This document shows, in pieces, positions 8,459 to 17,408 of a stretch of 64,000 nt of DNA. Both the position numbers and the translations under genes were made by a program. Position 1 is the first letter of the stretch, and the number at the start of each line of letters is the position of its first letter. The DNA is from Mesonia aquimarina (GTDB lineage: Bacteria > Bacteroidota > Bacteroidia > Flavobacteriales > Flavobacteriaceae): contig NZ_RCNV01000014.1 in NCBI RefSeq assembly GCF_003667275.1, positions 1 through 64,000 of the forward strand. The letters are read 5' to 3'. Under the pieces are notes generated by a model, which saw nothing but the letters and a program-made list of their open reading frames with translations, made no database searches and had not been told where the DNA came from.

Positions 8459-10834
8459 ATGCCGAAGAAAAAATCAAAATCAAAAAAAATAAATAAGCCA
8501 AATTTTAAGGCAAACCTTAAACTTACCCGAAAACAAAAAGTCCTTTTAGGAGGATTTTTAATGCTTTTAGGGCTAGGGCTTTGCATTGCTTTTGTTTCTT
8601 TTTTATTCAACTGGAAAGCAGATCAAAGCACACTCGGTCAGCTAAGTGATAGAAGTGTGGTTACTAAAAACTGGCTTAGTAAATTTGGAGCAGAAATCAG
8701 TAACTTTTTCATCTATCAAGGTTTTGGTATTGCCGCATTTAGTTTAGCGGTTTTAACCAGCTTAACGGGTGTTTATTTATTTTTTGGATTGAAAAATGAA
8801 CCGCTCAAAAAATTCTGGTTTTGGGGAATTTTAGTTATGATTTGGTTTTCTTGCGTTTTTGGTTTTTTTGCTGATCAAAATGCACTTTTAGGAGGGATTA
8901 TCGGGTTCGAATTAAACGACTTTCTTCAAGACTACTTAGGCTTTGCCGGAACAGTTTTGGTGTTAGTTTTTATTTTTATGACTTATCTAGTTCTACGCCT
9001 AAACATTACACCAGAATTAGTTCAAACCTACTTTAAAAAAACCAAACAAGATCTTTCAGAAGACTTTAAATCAGTTGCGAAAGAAGAAAATTCTTCAAAA
9101 GCTGAAGTAAAAAATAATACCACAGAAAACCTAAAAAAATCACCCGAAAAAACTGTAGAAAACTTTTCAGAAAATCAGTCTGAAAAAGAATCAATTCCAG
9201 AACCACCTAAAGAAAAAATTGTTATTAAGAATGAGGAAGATGAAAGCGATTTGGCAATGGAAGTGGAGACTGCTGCAGAAGAAGAGGAAATTGAAGATAA
9301 TTTAAGCACCCGTTTAGTTAAAGATTTTGGTGAGTTTGATCCGAAACTAGAATTGAGCAATTATAAATTTCCTTCTATAGAATTACTGAAAGATTACAAC
9401 ATAGGTGGCGGAATAACAATAGATCAAGAAGAACTAGAAGAAAATAAAGATAATATTGTCAATACTTTAAAAAATTATAAAATTGAAATTGCTCAGATTA
9501 AAGCTACGGTTGGGCCAACAGTAACATTATATGAAATTGTTCCGGAAGCGGGTATAAGAATTTCAAAGATTAAAAATTTAGAAGATGATATAGCACTTTC
9601 ACTATCAGCTTTAGGAATACGTATTATTGCGCCAATTCCAGGAAGAGGAACAATAGGTATAGAAGTACCTAATAAAAAAGCAAGTATTGTGTCTATGCGT
9701 TCGGTGGCGGCTTCTTCTAAATTTCAAAATGCAGAAATGCAATTACCTCTAGCCTTAGGAAAAACAATTTCTAACGAAACTTTTGTAGTAGATTTAGCTA
9801 AAATGCCACACTTGCTAATGGCTGGAGCAACTGGACAAGGAAAATCTGTTGGATTAAATTGTATTCTTACCTCACTATTGTATCAAAAGCATCCCGCAGA
9901 AGTAAAATTTGTATTAGTAGATCCTAAAAAAGTTGAACTAACATTATTCAATAAAATAGAACGTCATTATTTGGCCAAATTACCCGATACAGACGAGGCG
10001 ATTATTACTGATAACACCAAAGTAATCAATACCTTGAACTCTCTTTGTATTGAAATGGATAATCGTTACGACTTGCTGAAAGATGCAATGGTTCGTAATA
10101 TAAAAGAGTATAATGATAAATTTAAAGCTAGAAAATTAAATCCGGAAAACGGACACAAATTTTTGCCCTATATAGTTCTAGTAGTCGATGAATTTGCCGA
10201 TTTAATCATGACTGCCGGAAAAGAGGTAGAAACGCCAATTGCTAGATTAGCACAATTAGCACGAGCTATAGGAATTCATTTAATTATCGCAACACAACGT
10301 CCGTCTGTTAATGTAATTACCGGAATGATCAAAGCCAATTTCCCGGCAAGAATTGCCTTTAGAGTAACTTCAAAAATAGATTCTCGAACTATTTTAGATG
10401 CTGGCGGAGCAGAGCAATTAATTGGCCGTGGAGATATGTTATATACACAAGGAAACGATTTAATTAGACTGCAATGTGCTTTTGTAGACACGCCTGAAGT
10501 TGAAAAAATAACCGATTTTATCGGTTCACAAAAAGCTTATCCTGATGCACACAAACTTCCTGAATATCAAGGAGAGGAAAGTGGCACAGGACTTGATATA
10601 GATATCAGCGAGCGCGATAAGCTCTTTAAACACGCAGCCGAAGTAATTGTAACCGCTCAGCAAGGTTCGGCATCTTTGCTTCAGCGTAAGTTGAAATTGG
10701 GCTATAATCGCGCCGGAAGAATTATAGATCAATTAGAAGCGGCAGGAATTGTTGGTCCTTTTGAAGGAAGTAAAGCCAGACAAGTTTTAGTGCCCGACTT
10801 AATTGCTTTAGAAGAACATTTAAATAATAAATAA
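8459..10834 (+). CDS. ftsK: DNA translocase FtsK/SpoIIIE
   Basis: Divisome-anchored ATPase that pumps chromosome ends across the closing septum and activates dif recombination. The 791 residues have a basic N-terminus and about four or five membrane helices (roughly 25-185). A charged, low-complexity linker follows (about 195-285), then the alpha/beta motor with Walker A GATGQGKS (456-463) and Walker B VVDEFADL (Asp577-Glu578). A C-terminal winged-helix gamma domain (SLLQRKLKLGYNRAGRI) reads the orienting DNA sequences. It leads the operon ftsK-lolA-lptF/G, with gaps of 13 and 10 bp. Confidence 0.96.
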   Translation: MPKKKSKSKKINKPNFKANLKLTRKQKVLLGGFLMLLGLGLCIAFVSFLFNWKADQSTLGQLSDRSVVTKNWLSKFGAEISNFFIYQGFGIAAFSLAVLTSLTGVYLFFGLKNEPLKKFWFWGILVMIWFSCVFGFFADQNALLGGIIGFELNDFLQDYLGFAGTVLVLVFIFMTYLVLRLNITPELVQTYFKKTKQDLSEDFKSVAKEENSSKAEVKNNTTENLKKSPEKTVENFSENQSEKESIPEPPKEKIVIKNEEDESDLAMEVETAAEEEEIEDNLSTRLVKDFGEFDPKLELSNYKFPSIELLKDYNIGGGITIDQEELEENKDNIVNTLKNYKIEIAQIKATVGPTVTLYEIVPEAGIRISKIKNLEDDIALSLSALGIRIIAPIPGRGTIGIEVPNKKASIVSMRSVAASSKFQNAEMQLPLALGKTISNETFVVDLAKMPHLLMAGATGQGKSVGLNCILTSLLYQKHPAEVKFVLVDPKKVELTLFNKIERHYLAKLPDTDEAIITDNTKVINTLNSLCIEMDNRYDLLKDAMVRNIKEYNDKFKARKLNPENGHKFLPYIVLVVDEFADLIMTAGKEVETPIARLAQLARAIGIHLIIATQRPSVNVITGMIKANFPARIAFRVTSKIDSRTILDAGGAEQLIGRGDMLYTQGNDLIRLQCAFVDTPEVEKITDFIGSQKAYPDAHKLPEYQGEESGTGLDIDISERDKLFKHAAEVIVTAQQGSASLLQRKLKLGYNRAGRIIDQLEAAGIVGPFEGSKARQVLVPDLIALEEHLNNK

Positions 10835-10847
10835 TTTAGAAAAAACT

Positions 10848-11489
10848 ATGAAAAAACTAAGCGTTTTATTTTTGTTGGTATTAACCACTACGCTAACATT
10901 CGCACAAGACAATCAGAAGGCTAAAAAGTTGTTAGATGAAGTTTCTGCAAAAGTGAAATCTTATGATAATATGCAAATTGAATTTAGCTATATCTTAGAA
11001 AATACAGTAGAAAATATTAAGCAAGAAACTCGAGGCGACGTAGTTTTAAAAGGTGAGAAATACAGACTTAACCTTATGGGAACTACGCGTTTGTTTGATG
11101 GAGAAAAACTTTATACTATTATTCCTGAAGATGAAGAAGTTATCATTTCTCCGTATAGTGAACAAGATAATGATGAGATTACGCCTTCAAAAATGTTGAC
11201 TTTTTATGAAGAAGGATATACCTACAAATGGGATATTACACAAAATGCAAACGGAAGAAAAATCCAGTATATAAAATTAATGCCAAAAGATTCTAATGCT
11301 GAAATAAAAGAAATTTTATTAGGCGTAGATACACAAACAAAACACATTTACAATTTGATTCAGTTACAAGAAAACGGAACAAAAGTTACTATAAAAGTAA
11401 ATAGCTTTAAAACAGATCAGCCTATATCAGAAAATCTGTTCAAGTTCAATAAAGACAAATATCAAGGCTATTATATTAATCGTTTATAG
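10848..11489 (+). CDS. lolA: LolA-like outer-membrane lipoprotein carrier protein
   Basis: A periplasmic chaperone that carries lipoproteins from the inner to the outer membrane. The 213-residue product has a clear Sec signal peptide ending TLTFAQ, and then the LolA fold with hydrophobic-cavity strands (IEFSYIL, GDVVLKGEKYRL, TRLFDGEKLYT). It lies between ftsK and an LptF/G permease, a gene order known from other Flavobacteria, which supports an envelope-biogenesis role. Sequence divergence within the family is high, so the assignment rests on pattern plus context. Confidence 0.87.
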   Translation: MKKLSVLFLLVLTTTLTFAQDNQKAKKLLDEVSAKVKSYDNMQIEFSYILENTVENIKQETRGDVVLKGEKYRLNLMGTTRLFDGEKLYTIIPEDEEVIISPYSEQDNDEITPSKMLTFYEEGYTYKWDITQNANGRKIQYIKLMPKDSNAEIKEILLGVDTQTKHIYNLIQLQENGTKVTIKVNSFKTDQPISENLFKFNKDKYQGYYINRL

Positions 11490-11499
11490 GTAAACTTTC

Positions 11500-13581
11500 T
11501 TGAAAATACTAGATCGCTACATATTTTTCAGCTTTATAAAAACTTTTACAGCGGTTTTTGTAATCTTGATGTTCATTTTTGTTCTTCAAGGTATTTGGCT
11601 ACACATTTCTGAACTTGCCGGTAAAGATTTAGATTTTATTATCATTGCCAGATTTTTGGTTTACATTACTCCAAGTTTAATTCCCTTGGTTTTGCCGCTT
11701 ACTATTTTGGTGACATCCATTATGACTTTTGGAAGTTTTGCTGAAAATTATGAGTTTGCTGCCATGAAATCTTCCGGAATTTCGCTTCAACGAGCAATGC
11801 GAAGTTTAATTTTCTTTATTTCTTTTTTAAGTATTGTAGCATTCTTTTTTGCTAATAATGTTATTCCTTGGGCAGAGTTTAAATCCATAAATCTTCGTAA
11901 AAATATCTCTAAACTAAAACCGGCAATGGCAATTGTAGAAGGTGCTTTTAATGATATTGGCGATGTAAATATTAAAGTTGAAGAAAAAACTGGTGATAAC
12001 GATCAATACTTGCATGATGTTATTATTCATAATAAAAAGGAAAATTTAACCGGAAATTATACGGTAATAAAAGCTAAAAAAGGCGAATTGATCGGTAGTG
12101 AAGATTCTGATATCCTCTCTTTAGTACTAAGCAATGGAAATTATTATGATGAGTTGCAACCTAAAGATTACGAGGAGCGTAAAAAAAAGCCCTATGTAAA
12201 AAGTTATTTTGATGAGTACACCATCAATATAGATTTATCAGGTTTTAATGAGGTAGATTTTGAAGATGAGCGCTATAATTATTCTTATAAAATGCTGGAT
12301 GTGCCAGAATTACGAATTGCATTAGATTCGCTTTCTGAAGATTTAAATCAAGACAAAAAAAATTTTTCAGATAATTTAATCAACAGAAGCGGACTTGAAA
12401 ATTTAAGCGAAACACAACTTCAGAAAAAAGACACTTCTAGGGTTAGGATAAAACCAACGTTTGATTTACCGGGAGATACAATAACCTACAATATAAAAAG
12501 TATTCGAGAATTTTACGATTCTTACACCAATAGACAACAGCAACAAATTGCTAATATCGCTTTAGGAACAGTACGTGGAACGCTTTCTAATATCAACGGA
12601 AAAAAATCTAATCTCTCAAGAAAAGCTAGTCGATTGAATAAAACTGAAATTCAACTGCACGAAAAGTTTGCACTGGCAGCAGCTTGTTTTATTCTGTTTT
12701 TTGTAGGAGCTCCATTGGGCGCCATTATTAGAAAAGGCGGATTAGGTCTACCCATGGTAGTAGCAATAATGTTATTTTTAACTTATCATTTTATAGGGAT
12801 TTTCGCAAAAAACAGTGCAGAAGATGGCACGGTGAGTCCGTTTATAGCAACATGGCTTTCCACATTCATTATGTTTCCCTTGAGTATTTATCTTACCTAT
12901 CGCGCTACCACAGATCAAGGATTTATCAATACCGATGTAGTCACAGAGCCGGTGAAGAAATTCTTTAGAAAAATAGGAATTGTAAAGAAAGGAAAAGATA
13001 AAAATACGAGTATTGAAATAGTTGATTTGAATAAAAATATTTCAATTAGTGAAAGTGATTTAGATTTATTTCAAACTTACGATAATAAAAAGCTAAAAGA
13101 TCTTGTGAAAAATTATAAGGCTTACGATGTTTCACATGATCAGAGAATAGCTTTTTTAAGGATATTAGAGTCAAGAGGTATAACACAAGAGGATTTAAAA
13201 AAATCTGGTGAATTATTTAATAAACAGTATTCTAAGTTAGAAAACCTATTATCAACTTTAAAAATTAATTTTTTAGTAACCAATATAACTTATATACTGG
13301 TAATTATTTCCCCTATAATAACGGCAATTCTGAATAATAATTTTGATTCAGAATTAGTACTAATTATATTTTCGATTTTATCCTTACTTTTTATAGTAAC
13401 TTTTTATGTTTCACTTTTTAAATTGGATAAAAATTATAGGGATATAAATAAAGTTTTAAAGAGTGATGATGATTCTTCAATTACCGTTTTTTTATTTACT
13501 GGATTAGTTTTTTATTTCCTTTTTTATTTTTATTACAGAAATCATATAAAGCTTATTAAACAAGGATTAATATCAAGATAG
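11500..13581 (+). CDS. LptF/LptG-family permease with C-terminal extension
   Basis: An inner-membrane subunit of the lipopolysaccharide export ABC transporter family (YjgP/YjgQ). It has the classic layout: N-terminal membrane helices (about 10-115), a periplasmic beta-jellyroll region (about 130-260), a polar connector, and further helices (about 390-470). The start is TTG (LKILDRYIF...), 10 bp after lolA. At 693 residues it is much longer than the E. coli proteins (about 360). Residues about 485-693 form an added polar coil plus three extra hydrophobic segments (FLVTNITYILVIISP, LVLIIFSILSLLF, VFLFTGLVFYFLFYF). A paralogue elsewhere would be expected to form the LptF/LptG pair. Confidence 0.88.
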   Translation: MKILDRYIFFSFIKTFTAVFVILMFIFVLQGIWLHISELAGKDLDFIIIARFLVYITPSLIPLVLPLTILVTSIMTFGSFAENYEFAAMKSSGISLQRAMRSLIFFISFLSIVAFFFANNVIPWAEFKSINLRKNISKLKPAMAIVEGAFNDIGDVNIKVEEKTGDNDQYLHDVIIHNKKENLTGNYTVIKAKKGELIGSEDSDILSLVLSNGNYYDELQPKDYEERKKKPYVKSYFDEYTINIDLSGFNEVDFEDERYNYSYKMLDVPELRIALDSLSEDLNQDKKNFSDNLINRSGLENLSETQLQKKDTSRVRIKPTFDLPGDTITYNIKSIREFYDSYTNRQQQQIANIALGTVRGTLSNINGKKSNLSRKASRLNKTEIQLHEKFALAAACFILFFVGAPLGAIIRKGGLGLPMVVAIMLFLTYHFIGIFAKNSAEDGTVSPFIATWLSTFIMFPLSIYLTYRATTDQGFINTDVVTEPVKKFFRKIGIVKKGKDKNTSIEIVDLNKNISISESDLDLFQTYDNKKLKDLVKNYKAYDVSHDQRIAFLRILESRGITQEDLKKSGELFNKQYSKLENLLSTLKINFLVTNITYILVIISPIITAILNNNFDSELVLIIFSILSLLFIVTFYVSLFKLDKNYRDINKVLKSDDDSSITVFLFTGLVFYFLFYFYYRNHIKLIKQGLISR

Positions 13582-13586
13582 ATTAG

Positions 13587-13594
13587 TACCTTTG
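13587..13594 (+). promoter_or_regulatory. -7 promoter box for ribB
   Basis: TACCTTTG is a perfect TAnnTTTG box 21 bp before the ribB ATG. It starts 5 bp after the stop of the LptF/G permease gene. It argues that ribB can be transcribed on its own. No TTG lies at the usual distance upstream. Confidence 0.55.
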
Positions 13595-13615
13595 CAGCAT
13601 CAAAAAAAAGAAGTT

Positions 13616-14764
13616 ATGGCAGAAGGAATAAAAAGCGCAGAAAATATAAAATTGAACAGCATACAAGAGGCAATAGACGATATTCGAGAAGGAAAAGTTG
13701 TTATTGTTGTTGATGATGAAGATCGAGAAAATGAAGGCGATTTTATTGCTGCTGCCGAAAAAGTGACTCCGGAAATGATCAATTTTATGGCACGTCACGG
13801 ACGTGGTTTAATTTGCGCGCCATTAACTGAAGATCGTTGCGAAGAATTAGAGTTAGATATGATGGTAAATAACAATACCGTCTTGCATCATACACAATTT
13901 ACAGTATCGGTAGATTTAATTGGTCACGGTTGCACAACAGGAATATCGGTTCACGATAGAGCTAAAACCATAAAATCTTTGGTAGAAGAAGAAACTAAGC
14001 CTCAAGATTTAGGGAGACCGGGGCATATTTTTCCGTTGAAAGCTAAAAATGGCGGGGTTTTAAGAAGAACCGGACATACAGAAGCTTCTGTAGATTTAGC
14101 GCGATTAGCAGGTTTAAAATCGGCTGGTATTTTAGTTGAAATTTTAAATGATGATGGTACAATGGCTCGCTTACCACAGCTTGCCGAAGTTGCTAAAAAA
14201 TTCGATTTAAAATTAATTTCAATTGAAGATTTAGTTGCTTACAGAATGCAACACGATTCTTTGATTGTCAAAAAAGAAGATTTTCAAGTAGAAACTCGTT
14301 TTGGTTCTTACCGATTAAGAGCCTATAAACAGACTACCAATAACCAAGTTCATTTAGCATTGACTAAAGGTAGTTGGAAAGAAAATGAACCGGTTTTAGT
14401 TCGTGTAAATTCAACCTTGGTTAACAATGATATTTTAGGGACTCTAACCAACAATGCCGATAAAAAATTGGATGATATGTTTAAGGCCTTAAATAAGGAA
14501 GAGAAAGGTGCGGTAGTTTTTATAAATCAAGAAAATTCTACGCTTAATTTATTAAACAGGCTTCAAGAATTACGAGAAAATCAAGCTAATGGAGAGATGA
14601 AAGCTCCGCGTTTAGCAATGGACAATAAAGATTTTGGAATTGGAGCTCAGATTTTACACGATTTAGGTATTCATAAAATAAAATTATTATCTAATTCACA
14701 ACAAAAGAAGCGAGTAGGGATGATTGGTTATGGTTTAGAAATTACCGAATACGTTAGTTATTAA
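13616..14764 (+). CDS. ribB: 3,4-dihydroxy-2-butanone-4-phosphate synthase with degenerate GTP cyclohydrolase II domain
   Basis: Makes the four-carbon precursor of riboflavin from ribulose 5-phosphate. Residues about 12-210 form an intact RibB domain: [34 protein letters not shown]. Residues about 218-382 align with GTP cyclohydrolase II, but the zinc-binding cysteines are absent. The segment [18 protein letters not shown] stands where a functional enzyme has RVHSECLTGDxFGSxRCDCG. Only the RibB reaction is therefore expected. ATG 13616 is chosen because a -7 box overlaps the more upstream TTG at 13592. The 3' end overlaps the convergent nitroreductase gene by 11 bp. Confidence 0.93.
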   Translation: MAEGIKSAENIKLNSIQEAIDDIREGKVVIVVDDEDRENEGDFIAAAEKVTPEMINFMARHGRGLICAPLTEDRCEELELDMMVNNNTVLHHTQFTVSVDLIGHGCTTGISVHDRAKTIKSLVEEETKPQDLGRPGHIFPLKAKNGGVLRRTGHTEASVDLARLAGLKSAGILVEILNDDGTMARLPQLAEVAKKFDLKLISIEDLVAYRMQHDSLIVKKEDFQVETRFGSYRLRAYKQTTNNQVHLALTKGSWKENEPVLVRVNSTLVNNDILGTLTNNADKKLDDMFKALNKEEKGAVVFINQENSTLNLLNRLQELRENQANGEMKAPRLAMDNKDFGIGAQILHDLGIHKIKLLSNSQQKKRVGMIGYGLEITEYVSY

Positions 14765-15389
14765 AATCTACAATTACGTCGTCTAACGGGCGACGTACTT
14801 TTTTAAAATCTGCAAAAATGTCGTCCTCTGCTCGATAACCAATAGGAAGGATTAGTTTAGATTTTAAACCTTTATTTTTTAGCTGAAGGACTTCATCAAA
14901 TTTTTTGGTGTTAAAACCTTCCATCGGGCACGCATCAATTTTCTCTGCAGCGCAAACGGTTAGCATATTTCCTATGGCTAAATAGACTTGTTTGGTTGCC
15001 CAATCTTCTTTTTCTAGTCGACTTTTCTTTCGGAAATCTTTTAGTAAAAAATCTCTAAAAGGAGCTAAAATATCATCAGGGGTTTCACGAATTTCTTTAA
15101 TTCGTTTAAAATTTTCTTCAATAAAAAAATCGTCTATTTCAGTTTCAATGCAAAAAATTAAAATATGAGAAGCTGTTAAAACTTGCTGCTGTTTTGCACT
15201 ATGCTCGTATAAGGCTTCTTTTGTTTGTTGATCTTTCACAACCACCAATTTTGCGGGCTGTAATCCGTATGAAGTTGGTGTTAAATTAAAGCTCTTTTTT
15301 AAAATGGTCACTTTTTCTTCAGGAACTATTTTTTCAGCATCAAATTTTTTAGTGGCATAACGCCATTCTAAGGCTTCTAAATTTGTCAT
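14754..15389 (-). CDS. Nitroreductase family NAD(P)H-dependent oxidoreductase
   Basis: A soluble FMN-dependent reductase of the NfsB/nitroreductase family, 211 residues. The N-terminal WRYATKKFD motif binds FMN phosphate. SYGLQPAKLVVV and KQVYLAIGNMLTVCAAEKIDACPMEGF are typical of the subgroup that reduces quinones and nitro compounds with NAD(P)H. The normal substrate in this organism cannot be read from the sequence. The gene is single and convergent with ribB (11-bp overlap), with its own -7 box upstream. The genuine partner is probably flavin only. Confidence 0.9.
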   Translation of the reverse strand: MTNLEALEWRYATKKFDAEKIVPEEKVTILKKSFNLTPTSYGLQPAKLVVVKDQQTKEALYEHSAKQQQVLTASHILIFCIETEIDDFFIEENFKRIKEIRETPDDILAPFRDFLLKDFRKKSRLEKEDWATKQVYLAIGNMLTVCAAEKIDACPMEGFNTKKFDEVLQLKNKGLKSKLILPIGYRAEDDIFADFKKVRRPLDDVIVDFNN

Positions 15390-15412
15390 AAATCATTTTT
15401 AATTCAGCAATG

Positions 15413-15420
15413 CAAAGATA
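15413..15420 (-). promoter_or_regulatory. -7 promoter box for the nitroreductase gene
   Basis: On the minus strand the sequence reads TATCTTTG, a perfect TAnnTTTG box, 23 bp upstream of the start codon. No TTG box is seen at the usual spacing. Confidence 0.5.
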
Positions 15421-15536
15421 CAAATGAATAGAAGTCTAGCATAATTGAATGGATAAGAAGTTTTTATAGAATTATAAATGAAACAGTAATCTTTTAAATT
15501 GCTAGTTAGAATGCCTATCTTTAAAAAAATAAGCTT

Positions 15537-16466
15537 ATGAAATCCTATATAATAATACTAAGCTTATTATATTCATTAACACTAATAGCACAAACTACTT
15601 CCATCCCTGATCAGCAATTTGAGCAAATCTTGATTAATGAAGGCATTGATAGCGATGGTGTTATTAATGGGCAAGTCGTGACGAGCGATATTGATACTGT
15701 ATTAAATTTAGATTTAGATGAGGTTGAGGATTTAACTGGTCTGGAAGATTTTATAGCGTTAGAATCCTTAGTTTTAGATGAAGGAGGAGGACCTACTTCT
15801 CCAGACTGGCCTAATATACCTATCGATTTAACCGGGAATTTAAATTTAAAAAAGCTTGAGATTTGGTCTTACGAAGGCTTGAGTGGTCTTGACTTTACAG
15901 GTTTAATTAACTTAGAGGAAGTAAAAATATTTGAAGGCCAACACGATGTATTAACGATGTTTATTGATGAATTAGATTTAAGTACAAATGCAAAAATAAA
16001 TAGAGTGGAAATTCATTTTGTAGAATATCTACAATATATAAACCTACAAAACGAGAATAATGTTAATATGCAAAATTTTGAGTTAGAAGTAGACTATTAC
16101 AGTCCAAGGTCCTTGTGTATTAAAGTAGATGACGCTACAAAAGCTACGAATAATACAGCTCCTTATAATACATGGTTGCTTTCTGGTGTTGACCCTAATT
16201 TTTATGATACAGGAGAATGTAACTTGTCGTTAAAACAAGCAGAAGTAATAGAAGTCACTTTACACCCTAATCCTACAGAAAATACATTTCAGCTTCAAAC
16301 GCAAGCAGAAGTACAAAAAGTGGAGTTGTTTTCTTTACAAGGAAAAAAATTAGCGCAGTTTTCTTCACAAGAAAATTATGACATTTCTTTTTTAGAGACA
16401 GGAATTTATTTTTTGAAAGTATCTACAACAAGGGGAAGTCAGACGCTACGTTTGCTTAAGCAATAA
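15537..16466 (+). CDS. Secreted T9SS protein, tandem paralogue 1
   Basis: A 309-residue exported protein. A Sec signal peptide ends near LTLIAQ. It is followed by a conserved block (IPDQQFEQILINEGIDSDG), a leucine-rich-like middle (VEDLTGLEDFIALESL, LEIWSYEGLSGLDFTGL), and a C-terminal type-A T9SS sorting domain starting at HPNPTENTFQLQ and ending with TLRLLKQ. It is the first of three adjacent homologues separated by 11 and 7 bp. The middle regions differ while the ends are almost the same. The leucine-rich-like core suggests a binding role at the cell surface. The ligand is unknown. Confidence 0.88.
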   Translation: MKSYIIILSLLYSLTLIAQTTSIPDQQFEQILINEGIDSDGVINGQVVTSDIDTVLNLDLDEVEDLTGLEDFIALESLVLDEGGGPTSPDWPNIPIDLTGNLNLKKLEIWSYEGLSGLDFTGLINLEEVKIFEGQHDVLTMFIDELDLSTNAKINRVEIHFVEYLQYINLQNENNVNMQNFELEVDYYSPRSLCIKVDDATKATNNTAPYNTWLLSGVDPNFYDTGECNLSLKQAEVIEVTLHPNPTENTFQLQTQAEVQKVELFSLQGKKLAQFSSQENYDISFLETGIYFLKVSTTRGSQTLRLLKQ

Positions 16467-16477
16467 AAATTAATCTT

Positions 16478-17401
16478 ATGAAATCCTATATAACAATACT
16501 AAGCTTATTATGTTCATTAACACTAATGGCACAAACTACTTCCATCCCCGATCAACAATTTGAACAAATCTTAATTAATGAAGGGATTGATAGTGATGGT
16601 ATTATTAATGGACAAGTCTTGACGAGCGATATCAATAATGTACAAAGTTTAGCATTAAACAATGTAGAAGATTTAACCGGCCTGCAAGATTTTAATGCTT
16701 TAGAATCCTTAGTTTTAGATGAAGGAGGACAGTCACTTTCAAGCAATATAACGGTAGATTTAACAGCGAATACTAATTTGAAAGAGCTAGAAATTTGGTC
16801 TTTTGCAGGCTTAACAGACCTAGATGTAACGGGACTGAGTAATCTACAAGATATATGGATTGTTGAATCACAAGACGATGTCAATACTATGTCTATTTCA
16901 GACCTAGATTTAAGCACCAATACAAATATAGAATATGTATTACTTGGATATATAGATTCTTTTAGGCGGATAAACTTAAAAAATGGGAATAATGCAAATA
17001 TGCAAGATTTTGAATTGGATATGGATTTCTTTGTTTCTATGTGGCCTACATGCATTAAGGTAGATGATGCCACAGCTGCCACGAATAATACGGCGCCTTA
17101 TGATACGTGGTTGCTTTCTGGTGTTGACCCTACTTTTTACGATGCAGCAGAATGTACTCTGTCGTTAAAACAAGCAGAAGAAATAGAAGTTGCTTTATAT
17201 CCTAATCCTACAGAAAATACGTTTCAGCTTCAAACACAAACAGAAGTACAAAAAGTGGAGTTATTTTCTTTACAAGGAAAAAAAATAGCGCAGTTTTCTT
17301 CACAAGAAAATTATGACATTTCTTTTTTAGAGACAGGAATTTATTTTGTGGAAGTCTCATCAATAAACAGCAGTCAGACGCTGCGTTTAATTAAAAAATA
17401 A
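16478..17401 (+). CDS. Secreted T9SS protein, tandem paralogue 2
   Basis: 307 residues with the same plan as its neighbours: signal peptide ending LTLMAQ, the conserved IPDQQFEQIL block, a leucine-rich-like core (LQDFNALESLVLDEGG, LTDLDVTGLSNLQDIW), and a T9SS type-A C-terminus. It is the most divergent of the three in the CTD (EVALYPNPTENTF). Synonymous changes are spread through the part where copies 1 and 3 match almost base for base. It therefore escaped the recent homogenisation that affected the other two. It lies 11 bp after copy 1 and is probably co-transcribed. Confidence 0.88.
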   Translation: MKSYITILSLLCSLTLMAQTTSIPDQQFEQILINEGIDSDGIINGQVLTSDINNVQSLALNNVEDLTGLQDFNALESLVLDEGGQSLSSNITVDLTANTNLKELEIWSFAGLTDLDVTGLSNLQDIWIVESQDDVNTMSISDLDLSTNTNIEYVLLGYIDSFRRINLKNGNNANMQDFELDMDFFVSMWPTCIKVDDATAATNNTAPYDTWLLSGVDPTFYDAAECTLSLKQAEEIEVALYPNPTENTFQLQTQTEVQKVELFSLQGKKIAQFSSQENYDISFLETGIYFVEVSSINSSQTLRLIKK

Positions 17402-17408
17402 AAATCTT

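Noticed and set aside
13592-13615. TTG start giving eight more residues to RibB
   Set aside because: It overlaps a perfect TACCTTTG promoter box; the ATG at 13616 with an A/G-rich leader fits better.
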